Source of the DNA: Hyaloscypha bicolor E
Taxonomy: Eukaryota > Ascomycota > Leotiomycetes > Helotiales > Hyaloscyphaceae
Direction of reading: 5' to 3'
Length of the DNA: 64,000 bases
Assembly (NCBI RefSeq): GCF_002865645.1
Contig: NW_020194684.1
Location: 4,999,952 to 5,063,951, forward strand
Shown piece by piece: positions 35,788 to 48,302 of this stretch (positions are counted from its first letter, which is position 1; the number at the start of each line of letters is the position of its first letter). The position numbers and the translations under genes were made by a program. Under the pieces are notes generated by a model that worked only from the letters and a program-made list of their open reading frames with translations, did not search any database and was not told the origin of the DNA.

Positions 35788-36711
35788 TCAACTGTCGAAT
35801 CGAGTCTTTCGTTTGGTGCCTTGAACCTGCGGCGAATTTGATCGTCCCCTGTCCAGTCCTGCCATGATTCTCTCAGCAGCGCTTTTTTGACCCGTCCTTC
35901 CACCTGTCCCAGGCGTTCCGCTCCTGCTCAGTGGTTCAGACGAAGCAGCAGCAGGGACGAAATCGATGCTGTCTCTCTGACCTTTGGCGTTCTCATCTTC
36001 CTTCCTCTTTCGGATCTTTTGCTGACTGTGCGCAAGTTCTTCTTTGAACGCGTATTCGGGAAAGGCATCGGGGTTCCAGAGGTCTTTGGGTACAGTAGTC
36101 GCATACTGACCAACCTCATCAATATCCGCAAAGGTCATCAGCTTTTGCATGAGACTTGGGTTCTTGAGCGCAGATGACTTGGCCAATTTTTCATTGAAAT
36201 GTACCCCTTGTTTCTTCAACTCGAGAAAGTGCTTGAACTTCGAATTCGTGCTTTCCATTGGTGATCCGGGAGGAGACGGCGGAATGTCGTAATTTGGATT
36301 CGTAGGAAGAGTTAAATCCCGTAATAGAGCTCGATTCGCAGAATATGGTGATTGAGGCGCCATAGTTTCGTCGTCTTCAGGTAGCAATAACTCTGTGGGG
36401 ATATCTATAGGTCCCAGTGATGGGCCTACCAGAGGTGCATCGTTTCCGGGTGCATGTTCAGAAAGCGCATGCCCATTCTGATGAATGTCTAGCAACATAT
36501 TAGGAATCTTAACTTGGGCAGACCGCTATCGCCTACCAGACTTGACGCCATTTGTAGAGGTGGTTTGTGAAGAGGTATGTTTTTCGACCTGGGATCTGTG
36601 CTGTCAGCTTGTTCTGAGAAACTCAATAATAAAACTTGCGTTTACTTTAGGGTCCTCTTCTTGCAAACTGTCCTCTTCGTCGCTGCTTCCATAGCTTACC
36701 AAAGCCGCCAT
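35788..36711 (-). CDS. HCNGP/SAP30BP-like nuclear protein
   Basis: A family linked to transcription co-repression and to splicing in animals; its fungal role is unclear. Exons are 36711..36646, 36588..36537 and 36488..35788, encoding 272 aa. The start MAALVSYGSSDEED is typical: a short hydrophobic-Tyr-Gly start followed by acidic Ser. The HCNGP domain lies about 125-205, from FKHFLELKKQGVHFNEKLA through NPSLMQKLMTFADIDEVGQY and PKDLWNPDAF. The tail ends in KRKTRFDS. For intron 1 I chose the acceptor 14 nt after the CTGAC branch, since the closer acceptors break frame or spacing. It is head-to-head with PRE4, with 201 bp between starts. Confidence 0.9.
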
Positions 36712-36912
36712 TGTAAGTTGTTGAAGGTTTGGAAGTTGCAGATTTGGGCCAGTCGATTTCTTAGCCTGAGGCGGAAGGTCGTCCGTGCTTGCAGCTGCGA
36801 AAGGCTGCCGCGACGCGAAAGCTCCATCAACCTCTAAATATCTCGCTCAACGTCCATAAACCCTCATCTTCGACTAACCCCACCGCATACACACCCTCCG
36901 ACTACCTCAGCT
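36712..36912. promoter_or_regulatory. Shared divergent promoter, SAP30BP-like / PRE4
   Basis: 201 bp between opposite starts. It includes two GCGAAAG words close together (about 36796-36822). No TATA box is evident. Confidence 0.5.
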
Positions 36913-37860
36913 ATGAATCACCTTCCACAAGCTTGGGGTCGTGTAAGTGGACTGCGGAATCCGTTTCATGCAATGTTGCTGACAGCTCTACAGCCCAGAG
37001 ATGATGTTTACGGCGCCTACGACGGTTCATATCTGCAAAGCCATGGACCAAACCAACATACTCAACAGCCCATCGTCACGGGTACTTCGGTTATAGCTCT
37101 CAAGTTCCAGGATGGCGTTGTGATAGCGGCAGATAATTTAGGTACATAGGCTCGTAGGAAGCTCCATTTGAGGCATCGCTGACATGGTATTCCCTTGCAG
37201 CCTCCTATGGATCTCTTGCTCGATTCACAGATGTGAAGCGTCTCCGAAAGTTTGCAGGTACCTCAGTTGTTGGCTTTGGTGGCGACGTTTCAGACATGCA
37301 ATACCTAGACCGCCTTCTCAACTCTCTCGATATCGAAGAAGCCTACAGCTCGTCCGGTCACTCTCTTAATGCAAAGAACCTCCACACCTACCTCTCCAAA
37401 GTCCTCTACAAGCGCCGATCCGACTTCAATCCATTGTGGAATCAGCTCTTGGTAGCAGGTCTGGACGATGACAAGAAGCCATTCTTGGCGAGTGCGGATT
37501 TACTTGGTACAACATTCAGTGCGCCAAGTTTGGCTACTGGATTTGGAGCACACTTGGCCCAACCGCTGTTAAGAAAGGTTGCTCCAGATGAGATGGCTGC
37601 GTCAAAGTTATCAAAGGAGCAAGCATTGGCGGCCGTCAAGGAGAGCATGAAGGTGTTGTTCTACAGAGATGCCAGGAGTTTGGACAAGTATTCAATTGCG
37701 ATCATCACAGCGGACGGTATTGATCTGAAGGAGGATGAGAAGTTGGAGAACCAGAGCTGGGCATTGTAAGTTACTCTTCGGTCCCCCTTGCAAACTCGAA
37801 CTAACGAAATGGCTTCGCAGCGCGGATCAGATTCGGGGTTATGGTACTCAAGTCAACTGA
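36913..37860 (+). CDS. PRE4: 20S proteasome subunit beta type-7 (Pre4)
   Basis: A structural beta subunit of the 20S proteasome; in yeast it supports the caspase-like site of a neighbouring subunit. Exons are 36913..36942, 36994..37141, 37201..37765 and 37821..37860, encoding 260 aa. The first exon encodes [10 protein letters not shown] and the last exon ends IRGYGTQVN. Family signatures are [20 protein letters not shown] and [11 protein letters not shown], spanning intron 2, and [17 protein letters not shown]. The proteasome beta fold is complete and lacks the catalytic N-terminal Thr. Four short exons with 51-59 nt introns make this easy to mis-annotate as two pieces. Confidence 0.95.
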
Positions 37861-38628
37861 GAGGGGTTGAGCTTTAGTTGTACTATTAGAGAATAAATGG
37901 CATGAGACATGACTCGCAGCATTTTGCATTCATGCCGGGCCTTCAGGACTACCGCATTCAATTCTTGAATCCTCAGTGTATGAGCCTCACATACTGCAAT
38001 GACATAACTCCAAGGCCTTCCAAGTGCAATAAGAAGAAAGCAGTTCCTAGCTAAAGGATATTTCTTCACGGCCTCCCCCCTTTAAACTCCCAAATGACTG
38101 ACCTCCCTAGATAACTGAAGTCGGTCACGTGAGATTTAAAACCCCCTTCCCCTTTACTTACTTTTCATGGGTATATCTGTCGAGCTCCCTTCAAAGGTGT
38201 TCAAGTAGCTCTAATGTAGATATGCGGATACCTATTTGACAACATCCCCTGACTTCTTTGTATCTATGTCTCATTGCTCCGTAGCACAATCGCGGAGAAG
38301 GGGAGTCCAGAAGATTATAAGCGAAAAAGAGCCTTTGAGCAAGCGTTGGTTCCTGAACCTAGGAGATCCCTGCGATTGTAACAGAAATTCTGTTCATGAT
38401 TCTTTATCGTCCCTCCTCGTCCCATTGCTCGCCAAGTTGAACTCGACAGAAGCCAATGCTCATTCCGAGATTTACGAATACCGCATCGCAAGCCCAACTG
38501 CAACATCGCTGAGCATATCCCCCGCGAGCAAGCCAACACCGAGAAACGAACGCGACGCGCCCCTCTTGAATGTCCGGGCTTAGAGCCTCTTCTAACCACA
38601 GCAGCAGGAGGTGCGAACGGTGACTGGT
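37861..38628. other. Intergenic / 5' leader of the AMPK-like kinase
   Basis: 3' flank of PRE4 and upstream region of the kinase gene. One open frame on the plus strand (38236-38583) starts at TTG and has no domain. A run CTAACCACAGCAGCAG just before the kinase ATG could be a 3' splice site of a leader intron. Confidence 0.4.
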
Positions 38629-41302
38629 ATGCAGACGGCAAGGCTCAAGGCTGAATCGCAAGGTCGGAAAGCTAAGGTGATACCTCTCCACGATTTAGTG
38701 CTAGCCTTGAGCAACGAAGGAGCACTATTGGAAGCCGCAGAGCTAACATCCTGTGTAACAGCTTGCCAGTTCATACCATGAGTTACTGGAGTATGTATCT
38801 TGTCCTGCTAGAGTGGTTAGAAGACCAAGACTAACCCGTGGGTTCTTGCAGAGAGTTCTCGTCGAAAGACCTTCGATCGGTTGGAAATTATACTCCTGGA
38901 CGTCTAATCGGGAAGGGGTCGTTCGGCAAGGTTTACCTGGCAACTCACAAACTCACAAATGGATCAAAGGTATGCTAGAATGTAAAAGAAGGTTGAGTTC
39001 GTGCTGATGGAGACTGCAGGTTGTTCTGAAATCTGCGAACAAGGACGACTCGAATCTGGCCCGCGAGATCCACCACCATCGACAATTCATACATCCCCAC
39101 ATTGCACGACTTTATGAAGTAATAGTTACGGAAAGCTTAGTTTGGCTAGTTTTGGAATATTGCCCAGGTGAGCTGGCGAGGATCTGAACTGCAGTGGAAC
39201 ACTCTTGCTAATGTATTGCAGGGGACGAATTGTACAATTATCTTCTTAAGCATGGAGCTCTACCGGTGGAGAAGGTGCAGAAAGTGTTTACTCAGTTAGT
39301 TGGGGCTGTGTCATACGTTCATAATTCCCAATGCGTCCATCGGGACCTGAAGCTCGAGAATATCCTCCTCGACAAGCATGAGAACGTCAAGCTTTGCGAC
39401 TTCGGCTTCACACGGGAATATGAAGGGAAAGCCAGTTATTTACAGACATTTTGCGGCACCATATGTTACAGCGCTCCGGAGATGCTGAAAGGAGAGAAGT
39501 ACGCAGGCGAAAAGGTTGATGTCTGGAGCTTAGGGGTCATCCTATATGCTCTGCTAACCGGCGAGTTACCTTTTGACGAGGATGATGACAATGCGACGAG
39601 GACCAAGATTCTGAGCACGGAGCCGAAGTGGCCGGATCACCTTACCCCAGATGCTCGCTCTTTACTAGAAGTCTTGCTTTCGAAAAGACCGCTAATCCGC
39701 CCTGGACTTTCCGATATCTTGGCCCATCCGTTCCTCGCAGAGCATGCACCACAACAGCAAGCTATTCTAAAGCTCCAACAACCAGCGCCATTTACGACGC
39801 CTTTAGAGAAAGAAACTTTGGAACGTATGCGCAGTGCTGGGGTTGATATTGACCAAGTAATTGAGAATGTGTTGGCACGGCGTTGTGATCCCTTGGCTGG
39901 ATGGTGGACTCTGCTTATTGAAAAGGAAGAAAGAAAGCAAATTCGAAGAGAACGCAAAAGGAAAGAGAGAGAAGCGGAAAACCGGGCTTCTCGAAGACTT
40001 AGTGCAGCAAGCAGCCGTCTTGAGCGAATGGCCCTGACGATTAATGAAGTTAACGAAGAAGGCCAAGGGATTAAGCTCAGTGACCCACCAAGGAGTAGAG
40101 GCCGAAAGGAGAGACGCAGTGCACATTATCCGGATCTTGTCCTGACAGATCTTCCTGGATTACCGGAACATTCTCAACTCGACTCGCCAGACATTGTCAC
40201 GCCCCCACCACCTATTGAGAAAGATTCAATACGCTCCGCAAGCTCTTCACGGCATCGCCGTCCTGTTCCGCCTCCAAAGGAGGGTGTACTTCGAAGTGCA
40301 AGATCTCGAGGAAGCACCTTACAGCTTGTTACGTCAAACCACGACCTACTCTCTCCTAATGCCAATGGCAGTTCACCAAAGCCTCCGCGAAAGAAACACC
40401 AACACTCTTTCATCAACCAGCTTGCTCATTGGAAACATTGGCTTTTGGATTCTGCTAAACGTGCAAAATCTCCTAGCAGAAGATTAAGTCGGTCAACTCC
40501 AGATCTTCTCCAAAAATCCACCAATAGCTCGAGAGCAGGCCAAAAAGACCCTAGTCCACGACCAGCGACCTCAAAGACTCCTCCTTCAACACAACCCCTA
40601 CTTCAACCAGGACCACAAAGTCATCCGCCAGTTGCGCGGATATACACCACGCCCACTAACAAACGTCAATCTCTCTCACCATCTCCCTTAACACCACGCT
40701 CCACATTCCGCCGTGCCAGCACCGGTCTTCGTGGCCGCAAATCAACATCATCATCCGTCTCCTCCGTCCGCAGCATCCACCACCACCATCACACGCACTC
40801 CAAAGCCTCTTCTACGTCTTCCAACGGCTCAGGGTCCATGTCCAAAGTCTCCATGCCGACCCGCTCACCCCACCACTCCGTGAAAGTCCTCCCCGCAACA
40901 CCCACCACCTCCTCGTTCCCTTCCAACATCCGCGTCGTGCGCCAACCGCCCATATCAACCTTCAACGAAGCACCATGGGGAAACCTCGGCAACGGTGCGG
41001 GCGGGCTGGTCTTCGCCAAGCGCAAAAAGAACCTCTTTAAAGGACCCATGGTGAATACATCCTCCCCGACTCCGGCCGGAGGTGCAAACCACGCGCGCAC
41101 CGGGAGCCATAGTCGCAGCGCGAGTGTGGCTGGTCGCCGGTCTGGCGAGATTACCGGGATAGAGGAGGAAGACGAAGACGAGATTGAAGAAGTCGACGCC
41201 TTCTCTCCCATCACCGGGCCCGGGGAAATCGAGGAAACGATCTACCCTGCCATGGAATCTCCTGGCGAGAAGGAAACCATGCGCCTCAGCGGTAATCGAT
41301 GA
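38629..41302 (+). CDS. CAMK/AMPK-related Ser/Thr protein kinase with long disordered tail
   Basis: Exons are 38629..38676, 38762..38790, 38852..38969, 39020..39167 and 39222..41302, encoding 807 aa. The kinase domain (about 38-305) has GKGSFGKVYLA, VVLKSAN, LVLEYCPGDELYNYL, HRDLKLENILLD, DFGFTR and an APE. These features, especially EYCPGDELYNYL and DFGFTRE, resemble a little-studied fungal class including, from memory, yeast YPL150W. The remaining ~500 residues are Ser/Pro/Arg-rich, with a His run (about 663-668) and an acidic patch near the C-terminus. The 29-nt second exon encodes LASSYHELLE and leads into EFSSKDLRSVGNY. The N-terminal ATG is the first after an in-frame stop; an alternative ATG in exon 2 (38778) would give a shorter protein. 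Confidence 0.85.
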
Positions 41303-41786
41303 ATGAACTTAGTGCTGTGTATGACTTCCGCGGATGAATAAGCTGTCGAACGAGATAGCCTTGCTGTATTTAGCAAGTCCTTGCCCCCTATTTTTATTCT
41401 CACTTTTCGCGAACGTTTTCGTTTTATTCTTTTCTTTCACCCTTCTGCTACGATGTAGTTTTCCAGCGTTGCATGGTTTGCGCTTGCCTGGGTTTCTTGG
41501 TGGCTCATCCCTGATAGAGTGGTGTATGTATGTGTAGCTAGCAAGCATACTTAGGGATAGGAATTTTTGTGTTGTTTTGGTACAAGGGGCAATGTAAAAT
41601 CAATGGTACATAGATGTCATGAATGAAATGATGTGTGGATACGAAGCTCCAAAAGTTCCAAGCCCATAATCCATTATATTACAATCATACAGTAAGACCA
41701 GCGGTATCAAATGAGTATAAAAATCGCAGAAATGGCCACCTACCTCTCTCGAAATGCAAATGAAATCGCTGCAGAAACTCGGATAT
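41303..41786. other. Intergenic between convergent kinase and C2-protein genes
   Basis: 484 bp of facing 3' flanks, T-rich near 41390-41450. Nothing further is supported. Confidence 0.5.
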
Positions 41787-43584
41787 TCAAAAACCACTCC
41801 TTTCCCCTTCAACCTCAACCCTATCCTCAGCGGTCTCCCTCTGCTCCCTCTCCTCCCTCCCCTTCCCACCAGGCAGAAGTTCCTTCACCACCTTTCGCGG
41901 ATCCTCCAACGCATCAAACGCCATCTGCTTCCTGGTCTTCTTCCCCCTGGCCAAGTTCTCCTCATCACTACTGCTAATCTCACCATCGCTATTCTGCACC
42001 ATATGCACGTTCTTGCCCTCCTTCTTCTTCCGCTCTCTCTGTTCGTCCTTCATCTTCTGTAGTTCCTTGTCTGTACATTCTTTCGTCACGATGTGCAAGC
42101 CAGGGAAGCTCTGGTTGAGGAAATCCTTGAGGAGGGGCAAGAGTTCGCCTTTTGGTCGGTAGGTGCCACTGTCATTGTCGATTACTAACTCGTAGTTCTC
42201 GGGATCTTCGGGAGGAGGGGCGTTTGGTGGTCCACCTGGGAAATCGGCGTTAGGATGGGTTGCTTGATCGGGAGCATCGGTTGATTTTTTAGGGTGTTTG
42301 AGCCGACGGACAAAGAATTCGCCTGAGCAGGCGATGTAGATGTTTACATCGCTGTGCATGGTATGTTTTGACAACAGGTCAATTCCAAATTCTTTGCCGG
42401 TTTCTGTGAAGCGTAGTAGGCCGTCGAGTGTTAAGACGTAGGTGAAGATTCGCCCTCCTTCATCGTAGTGCACCATTTTGAGGAATTGTAATGAGGCTTC
42501 CTTGGATCTTGGCTTCACTATTCCATTTTTTGTTGCATTGCTGAAGTTGTAGACTCGGGCGTGTTGGTGGTGAAGAGCTCTGTTTAGAACTCGTCCTCGC
42601 ACGCCAGTTTTCGAGAACATGCCTTTGACGAAGGGCTTGAATTCCACAAATCGGTGGTATAGTTCTTCAGGAACTGGTCCCTGGAGTTGAAATTGATTTG
42701 CTTGGAAACTGCAGAGGGTCAGATCGTGGTCAATACAACCAGTAAAGCGATACTTACTCATACCTCTCCGCTTTGGGCTTGTCTTCATTCTGAGAACCTT
42801 GGGAGCTTCCAGGCGCCTTCGTACCAGCAATTCTGCCAATCATGGGCGAATAATGCTTAAACCAAAAGGTCTTCCCTACAGTATACATTCGCCCATACGG
42901 CTTCTCAGATTCTCCAAGCACTTCAGCACTGAGCCACAGAGCTCCGCCCATGTGTACATTGCTACTTAGCATAGCAGCACAGCCCCGAATCATATAGGCT
43001 CTTTTGCTTCCCATACGCTTCTCAATATTGAAGCTTTCAGTTTTAATCCCCGGCCAATCCAGGCCAATGCGGCCAACATTGACAGTGACATTTCCCAGCC
43101 GGTCGTCATGATCCGAAGGATCCTCGTCGTACAGCCTGCACTTCAAACGGAAGCCACTTGAAGGTACGCCCGCAACAATCCATTCAGTATTCCATTCCGG
43201 ATTGGTATCTTTGTGTATTGTCGGCGTCCTCAACACCAGATCTGGATCCTCTTTATGTCGCTTCGAAAGCGCCGCAGTCAGAGTGGCTTGGATGTATGGG
43301 TCGGAGGAGCGAGAATTGAGGTCGGAGACCGGGAGGTTTTCTGCGCGGTGGATGGTGATTTTGACCGTGTATCCATCGCGGGCGGTTGGGATGGGTGTAT
43401 TATCGTGCCCTCCCGGAGGGTTGTGCTTGTCTTTGAGCTTTTGTTGCTTATCGGTGAGCTTGTCCTTCGCTGCTTCAATTTTCCCGGTTGAATGTTTCTC
43501 TACACCGTTTTGCATGTTTCCAGATACGCCGTTCAGTGGTCCGTTCGATCGCCCATTGGGCTGCTGTTTCTCCTTGTCGAACAT
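41787..43584 (-). CDS. C2-domain protein, fungal
   Basis: Exons are 43584..42759 and 42709..41787, encoding 582 aa. The intron has a GTAAGT donor and CTGAC branch. Residues 1-65 are polar and Lys-rich. A C2 domain spans about 72-190: YTVKITIHRAENLPVSDL, the Ca-binding loops SRSSDPYIQ and YDEDPSDHDDRLG, with Asp residues in place for Ca(II) and anionic lipid binding. A second conserved region follows (KTFWFKHYSPMIGRI; PEELYHRFVEFKPFVKGMF; FSNATKNGIVKPRS) that I do not recognise. The tail is highly charged. The upstream GTG at 43620 is not a likely start; ATG at 43584 has A at -3. The role may be membrane-lipid related, but this is inference. A 76-bp tandem repeat lies just upstream. Confidence 0.85.
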
Positions 43585-43652
43585 CTTGGCTGTGTTGACA
43601 GGATCAGTTGAAGGATTCACTTCGAGCGGGACGACGGCTTATATTGTGAGAG

Positions 43653-43811
43653 TTCACAGTGTTGCAATACCGTCAGCATAATTGCAGCGGCCGCGAACTT
43701 ACGGAGTCCTGCAATGCCTCGTGATGTATTCACAGTGTTACAATGCCGTCAGCGCAATTGCAGCGGCCGCGAACTTACGGAGTCCTGCAATGCCCCGTGA
43801 TGTATTCACAG
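43653..43811. repeat. 76-bp tandem direct repeat, two copies plus a 7-bp start of a third
   Basis: Copy 1 begins at 43653 (TTCACAGTGTT), copy 2 at 43729 and a 7-base start of a third copy at 43805. The copies differ at about four to five positions. Each holds GCGGCCGC and the word GAACTTACGG, which on the minus strand is the strong donor word CCGTAAGTTC. It lies in the 5' region of the C2 gene. Confidence 0.9.
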
Positions 43812-44663
43812 ACCCACGGCTTATCATTCGGACGGCGGAAGCGGGGGGCTGAAACTAAAGTCCTGAGTTGATGTTTGGTGACAACCCGATCGGATGTGGA
43901 TGTGGAGAGGTTTAAGTGTGGCACCGGTCCCAAGTTGTCTTTCTCGCCAAGGAGGGCTCTAGCTTTCAGATAACGCGCTCAAAAGCTTGTGTTCTCTTGG
44001 CCAAGCAGCAATCTTCTCGTGGGATATTTAAAGAGTGCAAAGGGGCTGACGGGTCAGGACGCGGCCATGACATGCTCAGCCCCTCATGTTTCTACAGTAG
44101 GTGCAAACTTGGACAAGATTTCCTTTCCGAAGTTGCGGCAGATGCTCGGCCGAGGGTCGTCACGGAGGCCAGCCACATTCTACGTCATTGTGCAGATTTT
44201 GAATGAGAGTCGTCGAGTGAAAACGAGCATCCGTGCATCCGTAATCTGTGCATCCGTGCATCGCGGCTTGTGGCTCGTGGCTCGTGGCTCGAGATTAGAT
44301 CCTTCCGCATCTGTGGTCCAGCGAGGACAGCGACATACGGCGACACGGCTAGAAGCATATTAAAATATAGAAGCACACCAGACTTGAACTCCAACAACAG
44401 GCAGCAAGCGCAAAGTCTTCCATTTTCCCAAGCCAGCGCCCCATTTCATTGGCCCTGCCTTGATCTATTAATATTATCGACATTATCATTTCCAACCCTT
44501 GGAGCCATGCTCCATCAATGGCACTTCTCTGCAACAACAAGTATCCATCTGTACGTTCAGCGATGCACCCAGAAACAAAGACAACCAAACGCCGGAATGC
44601 TAGTTTTCCCATGGTATCTCCCGTCACTGCATCAATCATAAACCCATGCATTCCATAACCTCA
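43812..44663. other. Intergenic, with short GCATCCG and GGCTCGT repeats
   Basis: Upstream region of the C2 gene and 3' flank of the ArfGAP gene. At 44227-44292 there are four GCATCCG/GCATCGC units, then three TGGCTCG units in tandem. No gene is supported. Confidence 0.5.
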
Positions 44664-47600
44664 TCATTTCTCAGGGATAGGAGCTTTTGCTAGACGTCCA
44701 CCAGCACTGACTCGTTTCTGCAGCCGAGCCTCACGCTGATTTTGTTGGCTCCCCCCTGAATTCATCATGGGAAGAGCCCCCAGCGTGTCCCCAGAAGGCC
44801 CTCCTCGACTAGTTTTCTGTTCAATATACAACGAAGCACTTCGACTCAGTGGGAACGCTGGCAAAGCGGATGCAATCTCAGCACCATTTTGGACAAGCAG
44901 TTCTGCAATCGGGAACGCTGTCACCTTAGCCGACGAGTCGGATCGAGTTGTTGAGGCGACCGGCGAAGGCGCTGCTGGGTCCGCTGCCGCAAGTGCTAAA
45001 AACACTGAATGCGTCCCCCTGGATTTATCGAGGACATTCGGATTGGCCTTGAGCGCCAGTGCGTAGATTACTTGTTGGATCTCATTCTTCTTGATAGCAG
45101 CCAAAAGCGTCTCATCCGCTGTAGCATACCGAGATAGCGTTGTTGATATCGGTTCGACGTACGCTCGGTCCACATATTTGGCAGTGATGAACTTCAAACG
45201 TTCTTCGCGGGTTGCTTGTGGTGACGGCTTGGTCTTCTGATCGAGCTTCGCTTCCCAGACCATATTAGCTACACGATTGCCGACTAGAAGAAGAAGCTCG
45301 ACGATGTCTGTCGTGAAAGAGTTGATGTCCAGGGTGAGGGACCGGACCTTGCTAATGTGTGTACCGAGAGAACGATGAATGCCGCTGCACTCGATGCAAA
45401 GAACGATCGCGAGATTGATGGACACCCATTCTGTCTTGATCCCAGATCCACAATCTGCGCACCAGCAATTGCCTTGGTCGGCGTCTCGCAACAGCTGGAG
45501 GAGTTTGTCGGGGCTCTCGTCGAATCCAGCGCTGTTTTGCCGATTATAGGCAGGTCTAGCGCCCACCGTTGTCCTTCGGAAGACATTATTCGCGTTAGTC
45601 TGACTCGAATTATGGCTGCCCCCATGGTTCAAGGAAAGACTCGTCTTTCCAGTTAAAATCGAGCCAATATCTTTACGGATCGAATGTGGTTCTTGGTGTC
45701 GGGTTAGAGCAGGCACGTCCCGCATGTCTCTGCCCTCAACCGCACTCTGAATAGCGTTATTGATCGCAGAGATCCAGTTGTTCATGTCTTCTTCAGATGT
45801 TGCCTGGTAAACTCGTTTGTACTGCGGTGTAATAACCTCGAAACAGAACCGGCGTTCTGCATTCCGGGCTTCGCGGACAGAGGCCATGCGAAGATCAATG
45901 GGCTCCATATGTAAGTCGAGTCGTTGCTTCCAATTACTATACTCAGACACTTTACCAGCATCCAGCACAATCCAGAATCTATACAAGATTAGTCTCTTTC
46001 AATACATATTGCCAACCAACTTACTTGTGCCATGCCTGCTTGTTCAAACCTCTTGGATCGGCGTGGCTACCGGGTCTGCTCAGTGCCCACAAAAGCCCTT
46101 CCTTCCGCTGGGTGCCATTTTTCTCGCTTGATGAAATTTGACTATGATCTTTTTCTTCCAAATCACGAATACCCCTGAATTTCGAATTGGGACCTGGACT
46201 GCCGACTGATCCAACAGTTGATTGTAAACTGCCAGGAGATCTAGAGAACTCAGTTCCGCCCCCGTTAGCCGATGGAGTCGTAGTCGTTCCATTCGTATTT
46301 ATAGCTCTAAGTGTCGAAGCAGTGCTATCTGCTCGACCGAGCTCACCATCAGAGATATAGGACGTTGTCCCCGTGGCTGCAGAATATGAACTCGAAGGAG
46401 GCACCCCAACTGCAGGAACAGTCTCAGGTTCAACATAGGTGATAGTGCTCTTCTCCAGAGTCCGCCGCTTCTCTTCTCGCTCCGTTCGCTGATACTGGAA
46501 TTCTTTATCCGCTTCCTGAACTTCGGTACTCAAGGCATCCAATTGTGGTAGCATCTCCTCGACCTTCTTAGCGGTCGCTAAATAGCTCCTTGTCTGAGCA
46601 TCCGCATACTTCGTCAAATGTGACAGAACTTCTTGTTCTTTGCGTCCGCCGTGAAGATCCTGCATGAAAGAAGAGTAGTCGAAACGCTTCAACTCAAAGT
46701 TACGGCGTTTGGATTGGTACTTCGAGTCGCTTTCTGCGCGTTTCTTCTGCTTTAGAGAATCTTGTCTCTGGCCTAGATATCGTGAGACGTAGGCATAATA
46801 ATCTTTGCTCTCCTCCTCGAAATCCCGCTTCTTGGCCTCGGCCTGCTTGATATCCAGTTGGTAGAGCTTGGTCATAGGGTCAATAATAATTCTTTGTAGA
46901 TTGATAGTGTTCTGCTTCTCGTAGGCCAATATTTCGCGAGCAATCTTGTCAAAGTAATGTTCGAGGGCTGGCTGTACTGCATTTGCGTTCGAGGATGAGG
47001 CTTCTCGGAGAGCGTCCATGAATCCAGCGATCGCATCGTTGCACTCTATTTGAGCCACGTGTGCGGCCTCTGCCTTCTTCAGCACCTTCTTCATGCGTTG
47101 CCGCATACTACCAGTCTTTTGCTCCAGGGCTTTCATAGTAGCTCGGAACAATGGTCCATCCTCTGTAGCACTCATATCTTCGCCAGGCCGCTGGCACGAA
47201 ACATCGACCTTGATGAGATCCTTTTGTGGTATCTGTCCTACGCCCACTGGTCCTTCGCTTGGCAACATATTCGGAGAAGGAGGTTCATCATAATCGCGAG
47301 CATCTGAAGCACTCAAACGAGAGTCCACGGATTGCGAGGAAGGTATACGGCTCTTCGGAGGAGGAACAAGGTTGAAAATAGGAGAAGGAGAGTTCGGTTG
47401 GCTTAGAAATTGCTGTGGGTCTGTATTTTTATGAGCATTGGAGGGGTTGCCGCGGAATTAGAAGACTTACTTGAAACCCAGAATGAAAAGCTGGCAAGAG
47501 TGTTCAAACGATGGGCTCTTTGATCGTACTCAACAAACTTGACACTATTAGCAACTAGTCTCCCTTCAGAGAGCTCAACATACGCTGCAATTGTTCCTCC

Positions 47601-48302
47601 AACCGCCTCCCCTATCTTCACTAGGCTTCGGCGGCCGCCATTTCCAGGACCATTCAAACGATACTGATTGACTTCCACCTGTCGAATAATCCCCTACTAA
47701 TTGTACATTTGCATTCTTGTGTAGATTTGGATCGGCGTGGAATTCTCGAGTGACAAGAGTCTCGACTTCTTTTGCCGTCGAAGCGGATACATATGTAAGC
47801 CCGTTTAAAGTGGTATCGACTAGACCGCCGGCTGTATCTTGTGCACCGTTGGCCCCTGGAATAATCTGTTGTGTCTGTCTGATTACAAAAGTAAATCCGA
47901 ATGTGAGTTCGTCATCATTGTTGAGCTTGAGGATGAAATTCGGGTATGTCGAAGAAGACGAGGGTTCAGGGTCCTGGCAATTATTTGAGCATTCGTACAA
48001 CAGGATGCAGCATGTAGTCTGCCGCAGAAGAATATCTCTTATCATACCTGGACAAATTCCACCACAGCGTTATCTCCAAGATCTCGAGTTGCAGACACTC
48101 TCGTCGCGGGGAACGCATTTGGAACGACATTCAGGACAGTTCTACGTCGAGAATTGGTAACCGACAGCGAGGAAATGGTTACTATTCCAGCATCCTTATC
48201 AGCCTCATGCTCTTCTCTCTTGATAGGGGCATACTGACATCGAGTCTGATCCCTCAGGTAGAGCGCAGCGCCCTCGTCGGGCCTGCTGCTCACATTGCCC
48301 AT
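44664..48302 (-). CDS. BAR-PH-ArfGAP protein with ankyrin-like tail (ACAP/centaurin type)
   Basis: A GTPase-activating protein for Arf-family GTPases in membrane traffic. Exons are 48302..48048, 47973..47584, 47537..47471, 47420..46025 and 45978..44664, encoding 1140 aa. The N-terminus MGNVSSRP fits the N-myristoylation pattern. An N-terminal module (about 86-237) runs from FILKLNNDDELTFGF to VEYDQRAHRLNTLASFSFW. A BAR-like coiled region lies about 325-575, a PH domain about 673-810 (KEGLLWALS, KFWIVLDAGKV, MNNWISAINNAI), and the ArfGAP domain about 860-985. The ArfGAP zinc finger is CADC-x16-CIEC and the arginine finger lies in GIHRSLGTH. Ankyrin-like repeats follow. Intron 2 removes an alternative open frame and joins NNCS to FVEYD. 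Confidence 0.92.

Noticed and set aside
47403..47678. 91-codon minus-strand frame overlapping ArfGAP exon 2
   Set aside because: It shares its C-terminal bases with exon 3, but its upstream half is out of frame with the conserved NANVQLVGDYS reading; the splice NNCS-FVEYD explains both.
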